This document shows, one piece after another, positions 1-8,385 of a stretch of DNA of 64,000 nucleotides (the first letter of the stretch is position 1; every line of letters starts with the position of its first letter). The stretch lies in contig NZ_CP014143.1 in NCBI RefSeq assembly GCF_001750105.1, forward strand, positions 3,317,501 through 3,381,500, written 5' to 3'. The notes under the pieces are model-generated. The model was given only the letters and a program-made list of their open reading frames with translations. It did not search any database and was not told the origin of the DNA. The position numbers and the translations under genes were made by a program. The stretch is from Microbulbifer aggregans (GTDB taxonomy: Bacteria; Pseudomonadota; Gammaproteobacteria; Pseudomonadales; Cellvibrionaceae).

Positions 1-2380
1 AGGCATTGTTGCCACGGTCGAGATAGCGCTTGGACTCATAGTTACCCAACAGCTCGGTGAAATACCCGACACCATTGGCAAACTCGCCGTCATACCGCAT
101 GGACAACATGGATGCGTGTTTGGCGGAATTCAGAAACTGCATGCCGGAGTAGTCGCCTTCGGCGGTGCCGGTCCACAGTTTGTCCAGCGTACCCGGCCTT
201 CCCACATCGGCAATGGTGTAATCTTTCACTTCCGTGTCGCTCAGCACATAGCTGGCGAGGAAGGTCCAGTTCACCGTCGGGCGATAAATGGCACTCAGCT
301 CGAGGCCCTGCAATTCACTTTTACCCGCATTGGTTACGACAGCATTCTGGGTGCCGGTATTTGGGTCGAATACGAAGTGAGAAATCTGCTGGTTGGTATA
401 GTCATACAGGTAAATGGCGCCATTGACCTGCAGTCGGTTATCCAGCACATTGCTCTTGAAACCCGCCTCATAGACGGACAGCTCTTCGGGCTTGTACTCC
501 CCGGTGGTGATAATGCCGTCACCGTCTGCCGTGGACATTCCGCCGGGCTTGAACCCTTCCGAGTAGGAGGTGTAAAGCATCAGGTTATCCAGTGCCTGCC
601 AGTCCAAACTCACCCGTGGAACAAACGCGCGGTCAGTGCGGGAATAGGTCTGCTCACCGGGATCGGCCGGCATGAAGGTCACCGGATCCAGAACCGGAAT
701 GCCCATCAAGCCATTGAACTGTGTGCTCAGCGGCACACTGCGGTAGTCGATATCTTCCTCGAGATAGCGGCCTTCCGCAGTCACACGCCAGTCCTCGGCG
801 AGGTTGTAGTTCAGCGAGAAAGCCACAGACACGTGATCGGTATCGCGCTTCATGGGAATCGGAAGCGGCACCGGTGACGTGCGATGATCCACCAGTCCAA
901 AGCCGCCCATCCACTGATCCAGGTAAGCATCCCAGAATGTCTTGTCCACGCCCTCACGCAGCCACCACTGCTGGTTCATCACCGTATCCATGGTTTCGGA
1001 CCAGTAGAGCGCGCTGGTTTGCCAGTCGAGTTTACCTGCGCTACCTGTCAGCCGGAATTCCTGACTGAACTGCGCGGATTCGAAAGTGGTGTCACTATTC
1101 GCATTTACCCCGTACTGGGTGTACTCACCGGGGAAGCCCGGCGGAATGAACATGCCGGATCCGGGACCCAGAGACTGGAGCGTAAAGTTCGTGCGGTCAA
1201 AGTCAGACTGTGTGCGGGAATCGTTGTAGTTGACCCCGGTGAGGGACAGGAACTCATAATTGTCCATCTCCAGCTTCAGCTCCAGCGAGGAGCGCGCACC
1301 GCGTACAGAGGTACCGGCAAAGTCGCGACCGGTCAGTGGATCGGGAGACAAGTCAATTTCGCTTTCTGAGGCACTGCTCAGTTCACCCACGATGACCGTG
1401 CCACATGCAGCCGGGCCCCCAACGAGATGGGCATAAGGGGAAGACATGGCACAGTCGGCGTCGGTGGTGCCGGTGCCGGCAATCGGCCGTATTTCCGCGT
1501 AAGGGCCAACGGAACCAAGGAGCGCAAAATCAAACGGAGAGGAACCGGTATGCACGACTGACTGGCGCTGCACGATGGGGCGCTGGGAATACTTGGCCTC
1601 ACTGTATTCTGCTCGCCAGTAGGTGGAGAACTTCTCATCCGGGGTCCAGTTCACCGCTGCGGCAATGCCATCAGACTCTACGGTGCCGAGGTTACCCCCC
1701 GTATTGGGGTTGTCGTAGTAGCCATCGAATTCGGTTTTTGCCACATTGAGTGACGCAGCCAGAACACCGGGCACGATGGGCAGATTACCGCTCGCCTGCA
1801 TCTTGCCATAGCCGTGCTCGGTGGCATCCACCGCAAAACGGGCTTCCGGCGCCTCGCCCGGGCGCTTGGTGATGTAATTGACTGCGCCGGAGAATGCAGA
1901 GCGGCCGTACACCGCGCTTTGCGGCCCCTTGACGACCTCCACCCGCTCCAGATCGAACAGGTCCAGGTTGGGCCCATTGCCACTGCCGCCAGTGGTCATG
2001 GATTCAGAGGAAACATCCACACCATCCACCAGCAACGCCACATTGGATCGACCACGGGAATTGGACAGCCCGCGCAGGGAAATTCGGGTGTCGTTGGGCA
2101 GCAGTCCGGTTTCGAAATCCAGTCCAGCCGTATAACGGGCAACCCCCTCCAGCGCAGAAATGCCTTTTTCCTGCATCTGCGCTCCGGTGAGCACGTCCAC
2201 TGCTACCGGTACCGTTTGCAAAGATTCTTCCCGCTTCCGCGCGGTTACCACCACTTCCTCAATGGCAAAGTCGTCCCCGCGTGCGGCTTTTACTTCCCGA
2301 GTATGTTCTGTTTGCGCCATTGCACCCTGCACCGCGATGCAGGTGGCAATAGCGAGAGAGAGTTGGTTCCTGTTAAACAT
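1..2380 (-). CDS. TonB-dependent outer-membrane receptor (C-terminus beyond window)
   Basis: Outer-membrane beta-barrel that would import a ligand using TonB energy. The frame reads open from an ATG at 2380 to the left edge, so at least 793 residues are present and the barrel end is missing. The N-terminus looks like a signal peptide (MFNRNQLSLAIATCIAVQGAMAQ), followed by a TonB-box-like segment EEVVVTARKREESLQ and a plug with the usual LRGLSN, LVDGVDV and ERVEVVKGPQSAVYGRSAFSGA motifs. The type is the broad siderophore/vitamin family common in marine heterotrophs; the ligand cannot be read from sequence. Being first in the catabolic region, it plausibly imports the substrate, perhaps a tetrapyrrole. 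An AT-rich palindrome lies about 110 bp upstream. Family certain, ligand unknown. Confidence 0.93.
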   Translation of the reverse strand, partial: MFNRNQLSLAIATCIAVQGAMAQTEHTREVKAARGDDFAIEEVVVTARKREESLQTVPVAVDVLTGAQMQEKGISALEGVARYTAGLDFETGLLPNDTRISLRGLSNSRGRSNVALLVDGVDVSSESMTTGGSGNGPNLDLFDLERVEVVKGPQSAVYGRSAFSGAVNYITKRPGEAPEARFAVDATEHGYGKMQASGNLPIVPGVLAASLNVAKTEFDGYYDNPNTGGNLGTVESDGIAAAVNWTPDEKFSTYWRAEYSEAKYSQRPIVQRQSVVHTGSSPFDFALLGSVGPYAEIRPIAGTGTTDADCAMSSPYAHLVGGPAACGTVIVGELSSASESEIDLSPDPLTGRDFAGTSVRGARSSLELKLEMDNYEFLSLTGVNYNDSRTQSDFDRTNFTLQSLGPGSGMFIPPGFPGEYTQYGVNANSDTTFESAQFSQEFRLTGSAGKLDWQTSALYWSETMDTVMNQQWWLREGVDKTFWDAYLDQWMGGFGLVDHRTSPVPLPIPMKRDTDHVSVAFSLNYNLAEDWRVTAEGRYLEEDIDYRSVPLSTQFNGLMGIPVLDPVTFMPADPGEQTYSRTDRAFVPRVSLDWQALDNLMLYTSYSEGFKPGGMSTADGDGIITTGEYKPEELSVYEAGFKSNVLDNRLQVNGAIYLYDYTNQQISHFVFDPNTGTQNAVVTNAGKSELQGLELSAIYRPTVNWTFLASYVLSDTEVKDYTIADVGRPGTLDKLWTGTAEGDYSGMQFLNSAKHASMLSMRYDGEFANGVGYFTELLGNYESKRYLDRGNNA

Positions 2381-2489
2381 GGCCCCTCCATTATTCTTGT
2401 TTAGTTACAGCTCTGCGTTGGCAAATAAACCTACTGCTGTATATCGGCCACACTTTGGAATCGCCTGCCGACGAAACCTATTGTTATTA

Positions 2490-2507
2490 TGTTATACTTT
2501 TATATCT
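2490..2507. promoter_or_regulatory. AT-rich palindromic promoter element, copy 1
   Basis: TGTTATACTTTTATATCT matches the TGTTATA-N4-TATA(A/T)CA element repeated at 13798, 17855, 22875 and 35358, with one mismatch at the last base. It lies upstream of the TonB receptor gene. It may be an operator, or an extended -10 element (TGTTATACT). This copy is the only one not between divergent genes. Confidence 0.45.
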
Positions 2508-2609
2508 TTTCAAAACTTTTTTCTGGTCAGGAAATCCAACTTTCATCTCCGGCGTACACACTGCCGCACACCCTGAGTTTACCTGGATAAGTAGCCAGGG
2601 GAAGACTGA

Positions 2610-3386
2610 TCAAAATTCTTCGAGTAAGCGCCCCTTCCCCGTAATCCGATCCTCGATGCCACAGGCACGCAGCGCGTGCCATACAGTCGCAACGTTAATT
2701 GGGATCAAGGGTTTCTGAAGCCAGTGCTCCAGTATCGGGAATACATCCATCGTTGACAGGTTGGTGCCGCACTGGATGATTGCATCGACATCATCCCCAT
2801 CGACCTCCCGAATGGCCTGCATGACCTCCTGAATGGAAGTTTCGGCAATGGCCGTGGCTGATGGCCTGTTCATGCCCTTGACCTTGACCACTTCAAAGCC
2901 GATATCGGAGAAGAAGCGCCTTACGTTGTCATCACCGACCGGCGGATAGGGAGTAATCACCGAAATCCGCTTGGCTCCAAAACAATTGAGTGCGTCTTTG
3001 GTGGCCCCGGCACCGGTGGTGAGTCCAAGCTCCCCGATCTGGTCACGGATTTCCCGCTCGAAGGCGATATTGCCCTCCAGCCCGCCCCAGAAAGTCTCGG
3101 CAGACATCCCCAACATGATGTGGGACACCTTGGCGGACAGGATATTGCGAATCGATACCGGGATTTCCCCGCGCATGATGTCAAGGAAACGCTCAAACAC
3201 CGTATTTTCGTCATCGCCGGTGCGGGAAACCTCATCGGACCAGTTGCGCAGCTCGATCCAGAATCGGGATGGGTGCCAGGTAACACCGTCCAACCTGATC
3301 TGCTGCAGGTCGTATTCGACCCCGGTGTTGGTGGAAGGAATGATGACGCCGATCTGGGCGCGTCGAGCGATCTGATAATTGTCCAT
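2610..3386 (-). CDS. Asp/Glu racemase superfamily protein A (maleate isomerase / arylmalonate decarboxylase-like)
   Basis: 258 residues, the usual size for maleate cis-trans isomerases and arylmalonate decarboxylases. The family start motif IGVIIPSTNTGVEYD is at residues 12-26. Racemases and maleate isomerase use two cysteines. Here the first site reads GMSAETFWGG (residues 93-102) without Cys, while the second keeps Cys206 in IIQCGTNLSTM. A single Cys in the second half is the arylmalonate decarboxylase arrangement. It is a paralogue of the protein at 4695-5528. An FNR-type box lies 53 bp upstream of the ATG with a TATAAC -10 at 22 bp spacing, so it has its own promoter inside the operon. 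Likely acts on a maleate- or malonate-like diacid; exact reaction unknown. Confidence 0.85.
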   Translation of the reverse strand: MDNYQIARRAQIGVIIPSTNTGVEYDLQQIRLDGVTWHPSRFWIELRNWSDEVSRTGDDENTVFERFLDIMRGEIPVSIRNILSAKVSHIMLGMSAETFWGGLEGNIAFEREIRDQIGELGLTTGAGATKDALNCFGAKRISVITPYPPVGDDNVRRFFSDIGFEVVKVKGMNRPSATAIAETSIQEVMQAIREVDGDDVDAIIQCGTNLSTMDVFPILEHWLQKPLIPINVATVWHALRACGIEDRITGKGRLLEEF

Positions 3387-3439
3387 AGCAACTCCCGGAA
3401 ATACTCAGGAAGTTATACCGGCCACCCTCGATGGCCGGG

Positions 3440-3453
3440 ATGACAATTATCAA
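3440..3453 (-). promoter_or_regulatory. FNR-type box upstream of racemase A
   Basis: On the plus strand this reads ATGACAATTATCAA, one mismatch from the palindrome TTGAC-AATT-ATCAA. On the minus strand it is followed after exactly 22 bp by TATAAC (3417-3412), the spacing of a class II FNR/CRP-activated promoter. It overlaps the stop codon of the MFS gene. Confidence 0.6.
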
Positions 3454-4661
3454 GAATTCCCGGTGGCGACTTCTGCGGCAACCGGGTCCACGAGCTGTGG
3501 CGTACGGAGGGTGAGTGCCAGTAACAGCAAGAGGGCCATCAACCCGGCACCAACATAGTAGGGAGCGTGAACGCCGACACCGGCAAAGACGGACCCCGTC
3601 AGGCCGGTACCCAGTGCCCTGCCCAGGGTACCGAGCGCGTTATAGATTCCCATTACGGCCCCGCGACTATGGGCTTCTGCTTCCTTGGAAGTCAGCGATT
3701 GCATGGATGTCAGCACCAGCGCGGCACCAATTGCCTGGCCCATCAGAGCCCCGGCTACCGCTGGCACACTGGCTGCAGAACCGGCGACCGAAACCAGCAG
3801 GGCCGAGATACCGAATATCACTGCACCGGCCCGCATCAGCCGCCGTTCCCCAAACCTTCTCGAAAGTGGCCCAATCAAGCCGCCCTGTACAATCACCATG
3901 GCAATCCCTGCGGCAAGCAGCACCGGAACCAGATCTTTGGGACCATGGGCGATATTGGTGGCGTCCGCCCAGATCGGAAACACTGACTCGACAAATCCTG
4001 CAGCCAGGTTGTAGACCGCCACAGCCGCCAACAACAGACACAGCGTCTGGCGGCCGGCGATCCAGGTCAGCATCTGCCTCGCTGACGGTGAGGCCCCTCC
4101 TGATTTCGCCGTATCCGGCAGACTTTCCTTGAGAAAGAAAACCACCACCATCAGAGCAGATAAAGTCAGCCCCGCAGACACCATCGCCGGCAACTGCAGG
4201 TTGGCATCGGCAAAACTGTCACCTGCGAGATACCCGCCCAGAGCCGGCCCGAGGATAAAGCTGATACCGAAAGCCGCACCCAGCATGCCCATCGCCTTGG
4301 CACGATCCTGATTGGTGGTGACATCAGCCACATAGGCCTGGGCCACCGAGAGATTCCCGGCCATGAGCCCGCTGAACAGGCGCGATAGCGCCACCATCCA
4401 TACCTCGGTAGCAAAACCGAGCAGAACATATCCGCAGATGGCCCCCGCCAGGCTCAGCACCAGGATTGGCTTGCGTCCAAAGCGATCACTCAGCTTTCCC
4501 CAAATCGGGGTCGCAAAAAACATACCGACGACATACAACGCCATGCAGAAAGTCGCCATACCCGGGGTCGCCCCCAGCTGCAGCGCATAGTAGGCGAGGA
4601 TAGGCAGCATGATCGCAAAACCAATCATATCCAGCAGGACGATAAACACGGCAATATACAT
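3450..4661 (-). CDS. MFS transporter (TetA-like, 12 TM)
   Basis: 403-residue major facilitator with about 12 hydrophobic segments. The family motif A between TM2 and TM3 reads GKLSDRFGRKPIL and the TM4-TM5 region reads GLMAGNLSVAQAYVADVTTNQDRAKAMGMLGAAFG, as in the TetA/drug-H+ antiporter branch. Located in the inner membrane. It sits between the two racemase paralogues in the same leftward operon, so it probably moves a pathway substrate or intermediate rather than a drug. Direction and substrate cannot be read from sequence. Confidence 0.88.
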   Translation of the reverse strand: MYIAVFIVLLDMIGFAIMLPILAYYALQLGATPGMATFCMALYVVGMFFATPIWGKLSDRFGRKPILVLSLAGAICGYVLLGFATEVWMVALSRLFSGLMAGNLSVAQAYVADVTTNQDRAKAMGMLGAAFGISFILGPALGGYLAGDSFADANLQLPAMVSAGLTLSALMVVVFFLKESLPDTAKSGGASPSARQMLTWIAGRQTLCLLLAAVAVYNLAAGFVESVFPIWADATNIAHGPKDLVPVLLAAGIAMVIVQGGLIGPLSRRFGERRLMRAGAVIFGISALLVSVAGSAASVPAVAGALMGQAIGAALVLTSMQSLTSKEAEAHSRGAVMGIYNALGTLGRALGTGLTGSVFAGVGVHAPYYVGAGLMALLLLLALTLRTPQLVDPVAAEVATGNS

Positions 4662-4694
4662 GGTCGCTTCGCCTCCGGGCGATCAGTGAATTGC

Positions 4695-5528
4695 TCAGTG
4701 CTCTTCCAGCAGCCAGCCCATATTGTCAAATTGATCGCGAACACCACAGCTGCGCAGCGCATGCCAACAGGTTGCCACATTGATGGGCAGCACAGGCTTC
4801 TGCAGCATTTTTTCCATGGCCGGAAAAACGCCCAGAGTCGAGAGATTGGTGCCCACCTGGACGATCGCATCCACATCGTCTCCATCGATTTCGCGTACGA
4901 TATCAAGCACTTGTGGCTCAGGTACGAGTGCGATCGCATCGTGGGCATTTGCACACCGCAGGCCCACCAGATGCTTGATGTTGTAACCGGCGTCCTCAAA
5001 GAAGAGACGCACATTTTTGTCCCCCACCGGCTGATATGGGGTGAGAATCGAGAGTGTCTTACCAGAGCCTTCCGGTACTCCCAGCGCCTCGAGGGCAGCG
5101 ATCACCGCATTGGCACCGGTAGTCAGGCCGGTATCTTCCCCCACCATCTGCTGGATCCGATCCACAAAACCGTCGTTACCCTGGATTCCACCCCAGAAGG
5201 TCTCGGCTGACATGCCCATCATCACGTGGTCGGGTTTGCAGGTCATCAGACTCTCGATCGAACCGCCGATAGTTTCACGCAGTCTCTCCAGGAATCGCAT
5301 GAAATTTGCATCATCGCTGAGATCCGGGTGATCGATCATGAAGCGAGTGGTGTGCCAGGTAACGCCTCGCGGTAGTATGCGCTGGCAGTCATATTCCACC
5401 GAGGTATTGGTCGAGGGGATCACGACACCGATCTTTGCACGGTGCCCGATATAGTTGTCTCGGTGACCATTGGTAACCTGTGAACGTTCACGGGTTTTGG
5501 AAAGGTCGATCTCAGTAGGAAAAGTCAT
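4695..5528 (-). CDS. Asp/Glu racemase superfamily protein B (both canonical Cys absent)
   Basis: 277 residues from the ATG at 5528, chosen because GGAGAG lies 7 nt upstream; an ATG 12 codons earlier lacks such a site. It has the family motif IGVVIPSTNTSVEYD and the same first-site block GMSAETFWGG as its neighbour at 2610. At the second site Val225 (IVQVGTNLSTL) replaces the cysteine, so neither canonical catalytic Cys is present. The conserved MSAETFWGG block suggests the pair uses a different chemistry, or that this copy is a partner subunit or a non-catalytic binder. It lies 72 bp after the monooxygenase gene in the same operon. Family secure, function open. Confidence 0.82.
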   Translation of the reverse strand: MTFPTEIDLSKTRERSQVTNGHRDNYIGHRAKIGVVIPSTNTSVEYDCQRILPRGVTWHTTRFMIDHPDLSDDANFMRFLERLRETIGGSIESLMTCKPDHVMMGMSAETFWGGIQGNDGFVDRIQQMVGEDTGLTTGANAVIAALEALGVPEGSGKTLSILTPYQPVGDKNVRLFFEDAGYNIKHLVGLRCANAHDAIALVPEPQVLDIVREIDGDDVDAIVQVGTNLSTLGVFPAMEKMLQKPVLPINVATCWHALRSCGVRDQFDNMGWLLEEH

Positions 5529-5600
5529 TGGTGTCTCTCCGGGCACGGCAGCATGACCGCGCAACTATTAATTCCATTTTCAACCAGAAGCTATCAGTAG

Positions 5601-6815
5601 CTACGGCACAGTCAGGCTCTCGCGCACACAGTTGATCATCGACCTCTCGAGCAGGAAGGCTCTTGCCAGCTCTGGATCCGCTGCAGTTTCCATCAACATC
5701 TGCTGCCGCTTGCGCTGCACATCCGGATCGCGCGCCTCCATCAGCTTCTTGTTCTCTATTGTGTGGCGTTGGACAAATTGCACAGCAAGTTCACGACGCT
5801 GGCGATCGTAGAGGGAAAATGAGGCCTCTGGATCTGCGCCTGCAAGAAGCACTCGCTGTAATTTTTCCGCGAGATTGAAGGCATCATGCAGACCACCATT
5901 CATTCCCATGCCCCCCAGGGGGTTGTTGATGTGGCAGGCATCCCCTACCAACAGTACCCGTCCGCGGTAATAGGTCTCTGCGACACGCTGGTTGACGGCA
6001 TAAATACTGCGGTGATGGATGTCGTAGTCGGTGTCACGTGGATAAAGACGCTTCAACCGCGACTGCACGAATTCGTCTGACAGGTAAAAAGCTTCCTCTT
6101 CCTCACTGGTGGGGAATACAGGAACCAGAACCCGCCAGAGTTTGTCGGTACGCAGGATCACGCACCACTCTTCGGGGTCTGACACATAATTCACATAGGA
6201 GAAGTCTTCGAATACTTCTTCGAAGGGAAAGCTGGTGCTGACCACCAGGAATTTCTCATCGTAGGTGAAACCCATGTAGCCGATATCGGATTGTTTTCGC
6301 ACCACGCTACGGGCACCTTCGGCGCCAACAAGATAAGATCCCTGCAGGCGCTCCGTGCCGGAATCGCTCCCAACAATCGCGGTAACGCCAGTCTCGCCCT
6401 GCTCATAGGAGAGCAGCTCGCAACCGAAGCGCACCTCCGCACAATCGTATTTACTCAGGGCTTCACAGATAAAGTGGGTGAGCTCGTACTGCTCCAGCTG
6501 CAAACGGAAAGGAAAACGTGTTTGGTCCGCGATCAACGACATGTCGAAGGTAGCCACTTCCCCTGTGCCGCGGTCACGGTATTGATAGCGATCCGCCCGC
6601 AGGCCCCGCTCGAGCATTCTTGCAATAACGCCCTCATCCAGGTTTGCGATCATTTCCAGCGACGGCGGATGAAAAGTGGACGCACGCAGATCAATAGGGA
6701 GACTGTCACATTTTTCTAGCAGTCGCACAGGAATTCCCTGCTTTGCCAGGGACAATGCCAACACACAGCCGCTGGGGCCTGCACCGGCAATAATTACGGG
6801 ATGCTCAATAGACAT
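5601..6815 (-). CDS. FAD-dependent monooxygenase (group A, PHBH/UbiH-like)
   Basis: Single-component flavoprotein hydroxylase of about 404 residues. It carries the N-terminal dinucleotide motif GAGPSG, an interior YLVGAEGARSVVRK segment (DG-type motif, aspartate replaced by Glu) and the second FAD motif LLVGDACHINNPLGGMGMNGG. Such enzymes insert one oxygen atom into an aromatic or conjugated ring using NAD(P)H. I prefer the ATG at 6815; a GTG two codons earlier is also possible. It lies in the operon 11890-2610, between the amidohydrolase and racemase B, and could oxygenate a pyrrole or bilin ring; that role is inference. Confidence 0.9.
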   Translation of the reverse strand: MSIEHPVIIAGAGPSGCVLALSLAKQGIPVRLLEKCDSLPIDLRASTFHPPSLEMIANLDEGVIARMLERGLRADRYQYRDRGTGEVATFDMSLIADQTRFPFRLQLEQYELTHFICEALSKYDCAEVRFGCELLSYEQGETGVTAIVGSDSGTERLQGSYLVGAEGARSVVRKQSDIGYMGFTYDEKFLVVSTSFPFEEVFEDFSYVNYVSDPEEWCVILRTDKLWRVLVPVFPTSEEEEAFYLSDEFVQSRLKRLYPRDTDYDIHHRSIYAVNQRVAETYYRGRVLLVGDACHINNPLGGMGMNGGLHDAFNLAEKLQRVLLAGADPEASFSLYDRQRRELAVQFVQRHTIENKKLMEARDPDVQRKRQQMLMETAADPELARAFLLERSMINCVRESLTVP

Positions 6816-6880
6816 AACCACTCGCCAATCTTTATTGTTTGTTTTCTAGCACCGGGCTCAACAGCCAGACATGGCCCTGA

Positions 6881-7483
6881 TCATGCCGTCTGGCATGAGG
6901 GCAAAAGGTCCATTGTTTCTGTCAACGACATAACATCGGCATACTTCGCATGCATATCGAACAAGTTGGCCTTGTGCGCCTCAGGGTTGCGATCACCCAC
7001 AGCTTCCCGAGGTACAACTACCGGATAGTCGTACTGCAGGCCGTCGACCACAGTTGCCCGAACACAGCCACTGGTCGTCAGTCCGGTGACGACGAGCGAA
7101 TCCACACCCTGCTCTTTCAGCCAGTCATCCAGGTTCGTCCGATGAAAACTGCTCGCCCACTGTTTGCCGATCACTGGTTCGCCCTGTCGCGGCGATAACC
7201 GCGGGTCCACCTGTACCCATTCAGAGTCTGGCGTGAGCAGGTTCAGGTGCTTGATGCGGTTGCGGAACACCGGGGCTTCACTTTCGTGGTGATACACCAC
7301 TGTGGTAAACACCACTGGCAGGGCCAGAGAACGAAAGCGATCGAGTAACACGCGATTGGCTTTCACAACATCGGGGCAGTCGGTACCGAGTGGGCAGCGG
7401 CTGCTGGTAAAGCCAACGATCATATCCACCAGTAGCAACGCGGGCCGATTGCCGAGTCCCAGGCTGTTCCTCTGCAGATCCAC
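6881..7483 (-). CDS. Isochorismatase-family cysteine amidohydrolase (maleamate / N-carbamoylsarcosine amidase-like)
   Basis: 200 residues. The catalytic triad of the family is visible: Asp20 (LLLVDMIVGF), Lys107 (VIGKQWASSF) and nucleophile Cys140 (TGLTTSGCVRATV). This form resembles N-carbamoylsarcosine amidase and maleamate amidohydrolase (NicF-type) more than true isochorismatase. NicF-type enzymes give maleate plus ammonia, and the neighbouring genes encode maleate-isomerase-like proteins, so cleavage of an alkyl-maleamate is an attractive guess. It is followed after 65 bp by the monooxygenase gene. Confidence 0.88.
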   Translation of the reverse strand: MDLQRNSLGLGNRPALLLVDMIVGFTSSRCPLGTDCPDVVKANRVLLDRFRSLALPVVFTTVVYHHESEAPVFRNRIKHLNLLTPDSEWVQVDPRLSPRQGEPVIGKQWASSFHRTNLDDWLKEQGVDSLVVTGLTTSGCVRATVVDGLQYDYPVVVPREAVGDRNPEAHKANLFDMHAKYADVMSLTETMDLLPSCQTA

Positions 7484-7530
7484 GGATTAATCCCCCTTTT
7501 GAGAGTTCGGACAATGTCCAGATCGACTGA

Positions 7531-8385
7531 TCAGCCAGCCTCGACAATTTCGAGAAAAAATTGCCGCAGAAGATCGGCTACCGCATCGGGCTGACGATCG
7601 CATACGTAGGTTCCCGCCTCTTCCGGCAACGCCGCCTCCCGGCCCTGCGGGAGCAAGCGCACAGAGGGAACCACAGCCGATCGCAATAAATCCCGACCGC
7701 CGGCAAATACCAACGTCGGACACTGGATGGTCGCCATCTGCCGGGCAACATCCTGCTCCGCCACCGCCCGGTAGGAGGCCTCGTAATAGTCACCGCAGGT
7801 AAATGCCAGCAGTGTCTCTCGCAGGGTCAGCGCCAGGTCCGCCTCCGGATCTTTGGCTCTCAAGCGCTGCCACATCTCCTGCCAGTGTGACCCTTTCTCA
7901 TCGAGGCTTACTGCCTGCGCAGCGGATGGCAGAGCCTCCTTTTGGGCCTCAGTCAGCAGCGTAGGGCCGCTCAGCGCCAGGGCACGCACAAACTCCGGTT
8001 GGTCAAACGCCAACTGGACTGCGATAGCAGCTCCGGTGTGATGACCAAACACCAGCACAGGGCGATCGAACGTTCGGCTTACCGCCTTGAAAATAACCTC
8101 GGCGAAGGTGGCAATAGAGACATCCGCTGGTAGCGGATCACTGTTGCCAAATCCAGGTGTGTCCACCGCCAACACAAAAAAGTGTGGCGCCAGTAATGGC
8201 ATCAGGCGCAGATACATGGCGGAGGAACTGGGGGTCTGATGTAACAAGATCAGCAACGGCAGGCTCTCGTCTCCACAACAGCGGTAATGCAGTTGACCGC
8301 TGTCGTGGGTCAGGTAACCCTTGCGGATAACTCCCGGCTTACCGTCCGTCAACGTGGCAAGCTCCCCACATCGACACTGATCCAT
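7531..8385 (-). CDS. Alpha/beta-hydrolase-fold protein with altered nucleophile elbow
   Basis: 284 residues with the alpha/beta-hydrolase layout: oxyanion-side LLHQTPSSSAMY and DTPGFGNSD, elbow, then TLVFAGGRDLL for the acid. The elbow reads GHHTG (114-118), with His where the Ser of GxSxG should be, and the usual C-terminal GH is absent (EEAGTYVCDRQPDA). Either the protein is catalytically unusual or it is a binding or cofactor-independent enzyme. The first 37 bp overlap the end of the aldehyde dehydrogenase gene, so translation is probably coupled. Confidence 0.8.
   Translation of the reverse strand: MDQCRCGELATLTDGKPGVIRKGYLTHDSGQLHYRCCGDESLPLLILLHQTPSSSAMYLRLMPLLAPHFFVLAVDTPGFGNSDPLPADVSIATFAEVIFKAVSRTFDRPVLVFGHHTGAAIAVQLAFDQPEFVRALALSGPTLLTEAQKEALPSAAQAVSLDEKGSHWQEMWQRLRAKDPEADLALTLRETLLAFTCGDYYEASYRAVAEQDVARQMATIQCPTLVFAGGRDLLRSAVVPSVRLLPQGREAALPEEAGTYVCDRQPDAVADLLRQFFLEIVEAG

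Noticed and set aside
116..877. Long plus-strand open frames across the TonB receptor region
   Set aside because: The minus-strand frame is a continuous receptor with family motifs. The plus-strand frames are shadows without any recognisable protein.
3371..3385. A second FNR-type-like sequence (CTGATAATTGTCCAT) at the start codon of racemase A
   Set aside because: It has two mismatches, encodes the first residues MDNYQ, and would be placed inside the gene. The box at 3440 has correct promoter spacing.
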